Below are positions 53,910 through 62,150 of a stretch of DNA of 64,000 bases, piece after piece. This DNA is from Granulicella mallensis MP5ACTX8 (GTDB lineage Bacteria > Acidobacteriota > Terriglobia > Terriglobales > Acidobacteriaceae), in assembly GCF_000178955.2 (NCBI RefSeq), contig NC_016631.1, positions 2,914,001 through 2,978,000 of the forward strand. Reading direction: 5' to 3'. The position numbers were made by a program, and so were the translations under genes. Positions within the stretch are counted from its first letter, which is position 1; every line of letters starts with the position of its first letter. The notes below the pieces were generated by a model. The model was not told where the DNA came from, did not search any database, and saw only the letters and a list, made by a program, of their open reading frames with translations.

Positions 53910-54827
53910 ATGCCTCTTGCAAATCCTGTTTTGTTGTTTCTCTCTGTTCTCAGCCTTCCGCTTGCAGCCCAAAGCACTCCTGCGCCAGCCTCGGTTGAGG
54001 CACCTGCAACAGCAACAACTCAGGCTCCAAAGGCCGCACCCAAAGTAATGATCCCTCTGTATATGTCGTCGAAGCGCGCGCTCCTGATGTTGCGTATCGG
54101 CGATCATCCTCCCGTGCCTGTTGTGTTTGATACGGGCACGAACGGCAACCTGATCGATCTCAAGCTGGCCACGTCTCTGCAGCTTCCCAAAGCAGGACCC
54201 TCTCCTTCGATCGATGGCAGCACAGGGAAGCCTGTACCCGGTTTCGACACCTTCATCAAGGGCGCAAGCCTTGGCGGAGTTCCCATCGCCGATGCGAGGG
54301 CGACAGCTCTCGCGTATGACAATACCGACGAGGTCGGCATCTTTGGGCCGAACAGCTTTCCCAACCATCTTGTGCGCATGGAAGGCCTCAAAAGCAGACT
54401 GGTCCTTCAGGAGAAGACCCCCGAGACGATTCCAAGCGGCAAACCCTTCGCCTATCTGGGAACGCACGATGACAGTCTTCCGTCTGCGGTGCTTGATTTT
54501 GGGGAGATCAAGGTAACGGCGATCCTGGACACCGGCAATGATGCGCCCATCATTCTGCCCATGATTTATAAAGATAAGCTGCCTTTGGATGGGGCTCCAG
54601 TACAGATCGGGTTCGCCGTATCGGCAGCAGGCAAGCAGCCGATCTATCAAGCCCGATTGAAAGGTTCCGTCCGGCTTGGGGATGTGAAGTTGGACCAACC
54701 CCAGATCCGCTTCATGGAGGGCGGACGTCCTAACATCGGTCTGCCCATCCTGCGAATGCTCACCGTGGTCTTTGACCCAACGGAATCACGTGACTGGATT
54801 CTGCCGACGGAAGCCCCAAAACCTTAG
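53910..54827 (+). CDS. Secreted aspartyl protease-like protein with two DTG motifs
   Basis: 305 aa. Signal peptide ending LPLAAQS, a Pro/Ala-rich linker, then two lobes each with a DTG: VVFDTGTNGNLIDL (about 75) and AILDTGNDAPIILP (about 210), as in pepsin- or retropepsin-like enzymes. Two lobes in one chain suggest an intramolecular active site. The C-terminal lobe ends with INIGLPILRMLTVVFDP-type stretch. It is probably a periplasmic protease; the substrate is unknown. Bacterial two-DTG proteins are uncommon enough to check. Confidence 0.82.
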   Translation: MPLANPVLLFLSVLSLPLAAQSTPAPASVEAPATATTQAPKAAPKVMIPLYMSSKRALLMLRIGDHPPVPVVFDTGTNGNLIDLKLATSLQLPKAGPSPSIDGSTGKPVPGFDTFIKGASLGGVPIADARATALAYDNTDEVGIFGPNSFPNHLVRMEGLKSRLVLQEKTPETIPSGKPFAYLGTHDDSLPSAVLDFGEIKVTAILDTGNDAPIILPMIYKDKLPLDGAPVQIGFAVSAAGKQPIYQARLKGSVRLGDVKLDQPQIRFMEGGRPNIGLPILRMLTVVFDPTESRDWILPTEAPKP

Positions 54828-54971
54828 GGTATGGAGCTGTTTTGTTCACGAGGTTTTGATCTTCGCTTCGTCAGGGGAGGATTAGATTGATCGGAGTTCG
54901 GATACTCGAACACTGAGCGTTCTGCTCAGGCACTGGCTTGGATAGTTGATCTAACACTAAGGAGAAATTAG

Positions 54972-55394
54972 ATGCCCTACAGCCCATTGCTTGTCAAACC
55001 CTTTCGCGACGAAGTCACCGAAGTTGACGTTCAGGAATTATTGACCTCTCAGGATGTAGATAATTTTTTCAATAACCAGACGGGCTCGGCTCTTCTGTTT
55101 ATCAACTCCGTATGCGGCTGTGCGGCAGGAACGGCGAGGCCGGCACTGCGTCAGGCAAAGGCAAACGGGAATGGAAAAACACCTGATAGGTGGGTGAGTG
55201 TCTTCGCCGGTCAGGACCTTGAGGCCACAGCAAGGGCCAGAGGTTATTTCCCGGATATACCACCTTCGTCTCCATCCATTGCATTATTCAAAGATGGCGA
55301 ACTTGTCTATTTCGTTCCCAAACATCGGATAGAAGGCCGGGATGCGAATGGTCTGGCAAATGATCTGACCAGCGCATTCAGTGAAGTCCTGTAA
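54972..55394 (+). CDS. Bacilliredoxin (BrxA/BrxB family)
   Basis: 140 aa. Thioredoxin-like fold with the CGC active-site motif in VCGCAAGTARPAL, preceded by LLFINSVCGCA, and the cis-Pro segment PSIALFKDGELV. In Bacillus these proteins remove bacillithiol from mixed disulfides; Acidobacteriota encode them as well. GGAGAAATTAG before the ATG is a good ribosome site. Stands alone. Confidence 0.92.
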   Translation: MPYSPLLVKPFRDEVTEVDVQELLTSQDVDNFFNNQTGSALLFINSVCGCAAGTARPALRQAKANGNGKTPDRWVSVFAGQDLEATARARGYFPDIPPSSPSIALFKDGELVYFVPKHRIEGRDANGLANDLTSAFSEVL

Positions 55395-55455
55395 AGGGCT
55401 GTTCTTTCACTTCATCCTAAGAATCAGCACATGACGTGAAAGCCCGTTTTCGGTG

Positions 55456-55489
55456 ATGGCAGCAGGGAAGAAAGCTCCCTCTGCCATCT
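55456..55489. terminator. Stem-loop downstream of the bacilliredoxin
   Basis: GATGGCAGCAGGGA and TCCCTCTGCCATC pair with one bulged C and a 7-nt loop. No long T-run, so termination is likely but not certain. Confidence 0.6.
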
Positions 55490-55690
55490 CATCCTTTTGG
55501 GGCAGCGTATCGATCAACGCCTGAACTGCCTGAGATGATGATCCGTGTGAAGATATCCCCATCGCATCCAGTCCACAAACGACATCGCGCCAAACAAAGA
55601 GTGATCGACGCGGGTCGACAGAAGTGCTCTAACTCGGCCAGGACATCAGCCCGATGCATGCGGCTCGATTATTAGGTTTGAAAGGCATCC

Positions 55691-56506
55691 ATGAAACGCA
55701 GCCAGAAGTGTTCTCAACGTCTCAGAGCGGGAGTCATTCTGCTGAGTTGCATTGGCCCATGTTTCGCGCAAAATCTGTCGAGCGGGTCAAAGGCTAAACC
55801 GCTGGCGTTCGAGGTAGCTACGGTGAGACCAACTCGGCCGGATTCCACGAACGAGGATTGGGACAGTGAAGGTAACCGCGTCACCATCAAGGGCTATTCT
55901 CTTCGTCAACTGATCAAGGCAGCATTCAACCTGAGGAGCGCCGCACAGATCCTGGGAGGGCCTGAGTGGCTAGACAAACAACGCTTCGACATATTGGCCA
56001 TAATAGACGAGGAACAGGCAACATCCTTTCATGCAGCGGGTGCCGATCGGGATGAGGAGGCTGAAATCCAAATGATGCTGCAGACTCTCCTTTCGGAACG
56101 CTTCAACCTTAGAGTCAAATCTGTTGAGAAAAAACTACCCATATTCGGACTGGTGGTCAGTAGCACTCATACACGGCTCGTTCCGGATTTGGCAAAGCCT
56201 CGCAGCTTATCAATCCGCAACGGACACATGGTTGCAGTCGCGACTTCAATGGACGACATGGCTCAGAGCTTGACACGAATGCGAGAGGTCGGCGATCGAA
56301 TGGTTATCAACCAAACCAGCCTCGTCGGAACCTATGATTTCGACCTCAGCTGGACTCCGGACCGTGGTGCCGGAGTTCCCGAACAAGCTGTTTACCCCGG
56401 CCTCTTCACGGCTCTCCAAGATCAACTAGGGTTGAAATTGAGGCCTGGAAAAGCTGACGCACCAGCTCTTGAAGTTCTCGCGGCGGAGCTTCCACATTTC
56501 GATTGA
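55691..56506 (+). CDS. TIGR03435-family secreted protein
   Basis: 271 aa with signal peptide (GVILLSCIGPCFAQN). Same family signs as the protein at 30076-30933: LAFEVATVRPTRPD, SLRQLIKAAFNL, GGPEWLDKQRFDILAII, MMLQTLLSERFNLRVKSVEKKLP, NQTSLVGTYDFDLSWTP and LGLKLRPGKADAPALEVL. The family's role is unknown. Confidence 0.86.
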   Translation: MKRSQKCSQRLRAGVILLSCIGPCFAQNLSSGSKAKPLAFEVATVRPTRPDSTNEDWDSEGNRVTIKGYSLRQLIKAAFNLRSAAQILGGPEWLDKQRFDILAIIDEEQATSFHAAGADRDEEAEIQMMLQTLLSERFNLRVKSVEKKLPIFGLVVSSTHTRLVPDLAKPRSLSIRNGHMVAVATSMDDMAQSLTRMREVGDRMVINQTSLVGTYDFDLSWTPDRGAGVPEQAVYPGLFTALQDQLGLKLRPGKADAPALEVLAAELPHFD

Positions 56507-57237
56507 TTGATATTGACGCTGCTAGGTTCAGTCCATACAGCGCGATTATCGTGGGATGCTCGCAACGGTCTATGGTCCGGTACGCGTCAATCACTTAGAT
56601 GGACTGTAGAGAGGGCAGTGACTGATTTGCTTTGCAGAAACCGACACTTCAACTTTGCGCTTACAGTGTCACTATACAGAATATCCGTTATCAGACATAG
56701 ATATGCTTTCTGCGCGTTACTCTACTAACGATGGCGCGCTCGATTTGCTCCAAGCGGAACATTCCGAGACTCTAATTGGCTGACCAGCCGCTGCCGTGAA
56801 CCTGAAACAGACGCAGCACGCTCCGAGAGCAAGGTCCGAATCTTTGCACGGTATGGTTCGCTTTCAGGGCGACTTTTCGATCGACTTTGCCTAACCGTGC
56901 GCATTTCCCAATGCTGACGAACATCCTTCTGGCTATTCGTCGCATCAAATTGGGTTGTAAATCCTCTTTCTCATGCGAAGTGAAAATGAGTGGGCGATGT
57001 CGTTCGACGATGCGCCAACGCTATGGTGGGCGTGACATCAAACGATGAGGAATGCTTCTCTTCCGATGTTAGTTTGAACTTCCGACATTGCATCCATGAT
57101 CAATCAGGATTGTCGGCTATGGCTACGGCTCCTACTTGCTCCGCCTACCAGGAAGTAACCGGGAAAAGCTATAGAAATGTGCACATCGAGTTCCAACAAG
57201 CTGCACAGATAGTTCAACATCTCAGGAGGATTCCGCA
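56507..57237. other. Intergenic region before the NHL lipoprotein
   Basis: 731 bp. Short frames (for example 56990-57241, plus) lack good starts and recognisable products. AGGAGG (57224-57229) 8 nt before the next ATG is the only clear signal. It may hold decayed coding sequence. Confidence 0.5.
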
Positions 57238-59133
57238 ATGAAGCATCTTCAATCCGCTCCTTTTTGTTTCGTACTTCTTTTTGGCTTCAGCGCAGGCCTC
57301 ACCGGGTGCAGCATGGGCTCCTTTCAGCCCAGCACCCCCAGCACCGATACTCCAACAGAGATGAGTGGGGCCATCCATGGTGGACAGCAGCCTATCGTGG
57401 GATCTACCGTCACGATGTACGAGACGAACACCAACGGTGCCCCCGGAACGGTGACCAATGGTAGCGTGGTGGTAGGCCAAGCACTTGCGCTCACCGATGC
57501 TAATGGAGCCTTCAATTTTGCGACGACATTGACGTGCAATCCGGGCGGTCAATTGTGGATCGAGGCCGCCGGGGGCGATCCGATAGACGGACCCAAGGGG
57601 ACGACCAACCACCCCGCGGTGCTCCAGGCTGCCGCGTTAGGACCCTGCCCTACTCTCGGAATAAACATTGGCGGTACCTACACTTACGTGTTCATCGATG
57701 AGGTCTCGACCGTGGCGTTCGCTTATGTAGCCGGGCCCTGGTATACCGGCAGCGCACTTAATAGTGCATGGCCGCAGACTACCGCAGGGCAGCTCGGAGT
57801 AGCGCAGGCCTTCGCCACCGCCGGAAACCTTTACGCTATATCGGGCGGCAGCGGTCAGGGATTGGCGAACACGACCACACCTAACGGCAACGGAACTGTT
57901 CCGCAGGCGACCATTCATACGATTGCCAATATCGATGCGGCCTGTATCAACTCCGCCGTCGGGTCTGCCACATGCTCCACGTACTTTGGGGCCACGGGCG
58001 GCAGCACGGCCACGACGAATACGCTGCAGGCGCTGGTCTACATGGCCCGGCACATCGGTGGCGTCCCCGTCGCGACCGTATACCCTCTTCAGCCGACCAC
58101 GCCTCAGTTCTCCCCCAATCTCTCCACCGCGCCCACAAGCTTCGCTCTCGAGGTTCTTTACACCGGCGGTGGAATCAAGGGCCCAGATGGCCCAGGGGGC
58201 ATAGCGATTGATGCCAACAACAATATCTGGATAGCATCGCAGAGTCAGAGTACGGCTGGCATTGGCGAATTTTCGAATCTTGGCGTTGTCAAATCCCCCC
58301 TTCCCAATGGCTGGACAGACTCTTCGCTCTCGGTGGGGACAACTTTCATCACTCTTGGTGGCAACGGCTCTCTCAATGCGATCACGCAAGGCAACAGTTG
58401 TCTTACCTCACTTAATAACAATGGTTCAATAATCTCTGGTGCACCCTGTAACACTGCAATGACGGATACAGAAGGGATCGCAGCGGGCAGCTCCCATCTC
58501 TGGATTGCAGACACCAATTTGAACGAAATCTCTGAGGTGACCACAAGCGCTTACACTGCCACCCTCTCGGGAAATGGACTGAACCATCCTTACGCAGTCG
58601 CAGTGGATGATAGTCAAAATGTGTGGGTCGCGAACTTCTTAGGTAATACGTACTCGAAGTTTACCAGCGCGGGCGTCGCGGTGAGCACCGGAGGCTCAGG
58701 ACTCAATCAACCGGGTTCTGTTGCCCTGGACAAAAGCAGCAACGCGTGGTTTGCCAACAGGAACAACACCAACATTGTTGAATTGAACAGCGCCGGCACA
58801 GCCGTCGCTGGTAGCCCGTTCACTTGTGGAGCCGGAAACGCGTCCGGAATTGCAGTGGATGGTGATGGCAACGTCTTCACCATGGGTTTCACCACGATCT
58901 CCGAGTATACGGCCGCCGGCATTTGCGAATTCCAGTCAGTTCCAGCGGTGGGTGGGGGCGGAACGAGAGGAATTGTCGCAGTTCTTAGCGGTCTGGCGAT
59001 CGACGGGTCCGGCAATATCTGGTTCTCAAGCTCTACCGGGAACCAAGTGGGGGAAATTATCGGCATGGCAGCCCCCGTGGTGACACCGCTTGCCCTCGCC
59101 GCCAACAACGGTACACTGGGTACCCGTCCCTAA
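57238..59133 (+). CDS. NHL-repeat (beta-propeller) lipoprotein
   Basis: 631 aa. Lipobox at LTGC (about residue 23), so it should be lipid-anchored. A Cna-B/carboxypeptidase-regulatory-like region (about 40-110; MSGAIHGGQQPIVGSTVTMY) is followed by a propeller of NHL-type repeats from residue 300 (GPGGIAIDANNNIWIAS, HPYAVAVDDSQNVWVAN, QPGSVALDKSSNAWFAN, ASGIAVDGDGNVFTMG, LSGLAIDGSGNIWFSS). It ends AAPVVTPLALAANNGTLGTRP, a Pro-rich, apparently disordered tail. It precedes the XrtJ-type exosortase genes on the same strand. AGGAGG is a strong ribosome site. Confidence 0.88.
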   Translation: MKHLQSAPFCFVLLFGFSAGLTGCSMGSFQPSTPSTDTPTEMSGAIHGGQQPIVGSTVTMYETNTNGAPGTVTNGSVVVGQALALTDANGAFNFATTLTCNPGGQLWIEAAGGDPIDGPKGTTNHPAVLQAAALGPCPTLGINIGGTYTYVFIDEVSTVAFAYVAGPWYTGSALNSAWPQTTAGQLGVAQAFATAGNLYAISGGSGQGLANTTTPNGNGTVPQATIHTIANIDAACINSAVGSATCSTYFGATGGSTATTNTLQALVYMARHIGGVPVATVYPLQPTTPQFSPNLSTAPTSFALEVLYTGGGIKGPDGPGGIAIDANNNIWIASQSQSTAGIGEFSNLGVVKSPLPNGWTDSSLSVGTTFITLGGNGSLNAITQGNSCLTSLNNNGSIISGAPCNTAMTDTEGIAAGSSHLWIADTNLNEISEVTTSAYTATLSGNGLNHPYAVAVDDSQNVWVANFLGNTYSKFTSAGVAVSTGGSGLNQPGSVALDKSSNAWFANRNNTNIVELNSAGTAVAGSPFTCGAGNASGIAVDGDGNVFTMGFTTISEYTAAGICEFQSVPAVGGGGTRGIVAVLSGLAIDGSGNIWFSSSTGNQVGEIIGMAAPVVTPLALAANNGTLGTRP

Positions 59134-59227
59134 CGGTGGCTCCAGCATCACAGTCTGCTTTCACAAGAACCTCTGTCCTTTCGTCGACCATAGCCGCGCA
59201 ACTATATGAATTCACAGGAGCCAATTA

Positions 59228-59419
59228 ATGAATGCCATACAATTCCGCTTTCTTGCAGCTCTATCGCTTCTACTCGCCGCTACATCTGCATATGCACAGG
59301 GAGGCTGCTCCGACTCACCGGAGGCTCCGACTTATGTCCTGATGTTGGTCGGCTCGGTCGGCATGTTCTACGGTTCTTCAGTGCTGATGAAACTTGTTCG
59401 CCGCAAGCGCAGCTGCTGA
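59228..59419 (+). CDS. Small TM-motif-TM protein, likely XrtJ-associated
   Basis: 63 aa. A signal-like helix (RFLAALSLLLAATSAYAQG), then SPEAPTYVLM with a short PEAP motif, a second membrane helix (LMLVGSVGMFYGSSVLM) and a basic tail ending KLVRRKRSC. This is the layout of a protein-sorting signal (motif, TM, Arg cluster) and fits the family described as XrtJ-associated TM-motif-TM proteins. It may be a substrate or accessory of the exosortase 158 bp downstream. The Cys at the end and GGC after the signal are extra features. Ribosome site AGGAG 8 nt upstream. Confidence 0.75.
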   Translation: MNAIQFRFLAALSLLLAATSAYAQGGCSDSPEAPTYVLMLVGSVGMFYGSSVLMKLVRRKRSC

Positions 59420-59577
59420 TATCTGAGGCTGGCGGCTCAATTGGACGCAGGTGATCTCGACAGTTGACTAACTCTAGTTGCAGAGTGAGGTCGAGTTGCG
59501 AGGGTACTATTCACAAACTAATTTTAAATCAGTTGAAGCCAGATCATGCTTCTGATTCTCGAGCCACTGATGACCCC

Positions 59578-61230
59578 ATGCCACCAGTGATCGCACGCAG
59601 CACTTACACGTGGGGCAGTCGTGATGGAATGTCCGCTTATGGCATCGCGGTACTGGTAACCATTGGTAGTGTGTCGTTGCTTCCTCTGTGGCTAATCATT
59701 GGACATCTTTGGGCGACCGACCCGCTCCGTTCGATCGGAGCATTATTCCCCTTCGTCAGTCTGATCGGCGTGGTGGCTGCTTGGCGACGGCTCGGTTGGA
59801 ATCTCGATGGAAGCTTGTGGGGAATACTGCTTGTGGGGCTATCCATTCTTCTCGCCCACGTGATAAGCGTATCGAATTTAGTCATCTTTTTTCAATCTGA
59901 ACGGATTGGCCTGTTGCATCCCGGCGCAGTATTGTTCCTCTATGGAGCCGGAGTTACGGTGCTTTTTGGCGGGGTCCGTCTCTTACGTGTCGGGATAGCG
60001 CCCCTTTGCCTACTGTTTTTCATCGATCCAGTACCGCAATTCTTTAATTCTGCGGTAGATCTACCGTTGCAGGAGCTTTCGGCTTTGACGGCGCGCGCAT
60101 TTTCCCATCTGATCGGGCTCAACCCGACTGGTGCTCAGCTTCGCATGATGTTTGCGCCGGATTTTGGCATGCTGATCGTGCCTGGCTGCAATGGGGTTCG
60201 AGGCTCGATTACTCTCGCGTACTTAGTACTGATCTTTGGCTACAGCCGACGCCTGCGCCCTCGCAATCTTGGTCTCATCACATTGGCTGCAGGTCTTCTG
60301 GGCTATGGACTCAACCTGCTCCGACTCTGTGTGCTCGTTCTCTATTACAAGCTTGGACTCGAGGTCCCCTCCATCCAGCGATATGGTGTCGAGATCGACT
60401 ACCTCATTGGTTGCAGTCTCTTCTTGATAACGACGCTTGGTCTCGGACTGCTTATCCGTTCGCTCGAGCCGCGTTTCGAAATTCACGATGTACGGGAAAA
60501 ATCCACGGTCGCAACCCATGTCCCGACTACTTCCAACAGCCGCCAAGCCACGGTAGTCCAGATCGCCTGCTTTGTCGCGCTCGTAATGGCGTTCATTTTG
60601 CCAGCGAGCCGCTCGCTCAAAGTTGCGCCCTCTATGCGTCCCAAAGAGTCGGAGATACTCGCGGCATTTCCGACGACAGTAGGGCCATATCGACTGATCC
60701 GTACTTACTCAGAACACGATAGTACAGGCATGATCGTACTTGGGCTGGGTGAGTATGAAGCGACGAATGCGACGACATCCGCGGCCACTCATCTTACATT
60801 AGGTCTTTGGGTCGCATCCGCCGACCACCTTGTTGCCCACAGCAAAGCAACTCAGGGATTACGGCCTGACTGGACTGGATCTTTCGATGCGACCGCGCTC
60901 CAGTCAATACCGATTGACTTCGCAAGCACCTTCTACGACGACGGTATCAGCCGACAGTACAACGCAGAGGCTATCTGTTCCGCCGGTGGCTGTGTGGCCC
61001 ATGTAATTGGCTCCGGCAAGCAAGGTGCATTCTTTAGCGCTACCGGGGTGCGAGATCTTTTGTTTGTCTCTTCCGGCAAGCGTTTGCCAATTTTTCTCCG
61101 TGGAGATTGGCCGGATAGTGACCCGACCCAATCGTCCAACCTACGAACTCAATTCGAATCTGATTCGCGAGTTTTCATGGAACACCTCGATATTTTGCCT
61201 CTTCTGATGTCACTTGGGTCCCGAACCTGA
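59578..61230 (+). CDS. xrtJ: Exosortase, XrtJ type
   Basis: 550 aa from MPPVIARSTYTWG; a TTG at 59464 in frame is less likely. About eight membrane helices. The exosortase core has the proposed catalytic Cys in IVPGCNGVRGSITLAYLV and the conserved Arg in LGYGLNLLRLCVLVLYY; the site where other exosortases carry a His reads IDYLIGCSLF. The C-terminal ~200 residues (from about 355) form an EpsI-like extracytoplasmic domain (VGPYRLIRTY, HLTLGLWVA). Exosortases process proteins with C-terminal sorting motifs, linked to surface glycans. XrtJ assignment rests on the partner and the Acidobacteriota context. Confidence 0.8.
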   Translation: MPPVIARSTYTWGSRDGMSAYGIAVLVTIGSVSLLPLWLIIGHLWATDPLRSIGALFPFVSLIGVVAAWRRLGWNLDGSLWGILLVGLSILLAHVISVSNLVIFFQSERIGLLHPGAVLFLYGAGVTVLFGGVRLLRVGIAPLCLLFFIDPVPQFFNSAVDLPLQELSALTARAFSHLIGLNPTGAQLRMMFAPDFGMLIVPGCNGVRGSITLAYLVLIFGYSRRLRPRNLGLITLAAGLLGYGLNLLRLCVLVLYYKLGLEVPSIQRYGVEIDYLIGCSLFLITTLGLGLLIRSLEPRFEIHDVREKSTVATHVPTTSNSRQATVVQIACFVALVMAFILPASRSLKVAPSMRPKESEILAAFPTTVGPYRLIRTYSEHDSTGMIVLGLGEYEATNATTSAATHLTLGLWVASADHLVAHSKATQGLRPDWTGSFDATALQSIPIDFASTFYDDGISRQYNAEAICSAGGCVAHVIGSGKQGAFFSATGVRDLLFVSSGKRLPIFLRGDWPDSDPTQSSNLRTQFESDSRVFMEHLDILPLLMSLGSRT

Positions 61231-61492
61231 CCCCGATATTGCTTTCTTATGTTCTATTAGAATCGGGAAAAGTCTAATGCGAGGTAATGGGGATCACAGG
61301 CCTGCTCTGCCAATAACGATAAGTCTCAGCCTATTGTTGCTTCGGGTTTGTAACTCTGCGAATGGTTTTGTCCATGTTCCCCTGCCCGCAATTTTCTGAG
61401 ACTTCCCTTACTTGTGCAAGACTTCTTTTGAAAGTGCGGATCGGAGGCATTGAATCGCGCCTCCAGAAGCACAAGAAACACTGTCAATCCTC

Positions 61493-61651
61493 TCATTCCC
61501 CGCCCTGTTTTTGCTGCGCGAGGTCAATCAAAATCGGGATGAGACCCAGGTCGCGCCACGGAGCGAGCAAGACAACCAATGCCCCCAGCCCGATAAAGAG
61601 GACCGTCGGAACCGCGACATCACGATCTTTTGCCGGAGCAGGAACGAGCAT
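61493..61651 (-). CDS. Possible 52-aa membrane peptide or gene remnant
   Basis: MLVPAPAKDRDVAVPTVLF, then IGLGALVVLLAPWRDL and GLIPILIDLAQQKQGGE: one strong membrane helix flanked by charged ends, with codon use like the neighbours. TGA stands just upstream, and the ribosome site is poor. It converges with the exosortase gene. No family recognised. Confidence 0.35.
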   Translation of the reverse strand: MLVPAPAKDRDVAVPTVLFIGLGALVVLLAPWRDLGLIPILIDLAQQKQGGE

Positions 61652-61935
61652 CTCTCAAGTGACTGTTGGTGGGCGCACCATGCAATTGAACGCAAGGCTA
61701 ACGTTCTGACTTACATATTAAACGTAAGTAATATTTAGACAATCGATTTACTAGAAGTAAATTTTATTGACACAGGGATTCTTCACCTGTTAGTGTTCGG
61801 GCTTACTAGACACAATGCGTAGGATCTTCTAGCGAAAAGACCTGAAAACTAGTCTGACGTGCGAGATCTCTGCGCGCTGAATGTCTCTTGTGTACGTTTA
61901 GCAATCTTGACTCCACACTCGAAGGAGCAACAAAG

Positions 61936-61986
61936 ATGCATATCTCACTCGTCTTCCCAGGTCTCAACCGAAGTACCGTCAGTTGA
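61936..61986 (+). other. 16-codon frame with strong ribosome site
   Basis: GAAGGAG 8 nt before ATG; codes for MHISLVFPGLNRSTVS and then stops. It could be a leader peptide, or the 5' end of a decayed gene. It lies about 165 bp upstream of the lectin/GH18 gene. Confidence 0.3.
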
Positions 61987-62150
61987 GGCCCACTCCCGCA
62001 CGATCGGGGAGATGATCTCTATTTAAACCCGAACCCAAAAACCAGGCCCCGAACTCTTCTTGACTCGGGCTATAGAGAGTTGTGCGCTCGAATACCCCTC
62101 TCTTCCCTGTCCACCACAACGCACATCCACCTACAGCAAAAGGAGGCAAC

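Larger units (their letters stand above)
61231..62150. other. Intergenic region after the exosortase
   Basis: 920 bp, AT-richer from 61700 to 61830. It holds a possible minus-strand membrane peptide (61493-61651), a TTGACA at 61767-61772 without a good -10, and a 16-codon frame with a strong ribosome site (61936-61986). Otherwise nothing is recognised. Confidence 0.5.

Noticed and set aside
56990-57241. 83-codon plus-strand frame before the NHL lipoprotein
   Set aside because: No credible ribosome site, no recognisable product, and it overlaps the start of the lipoprotein gene.
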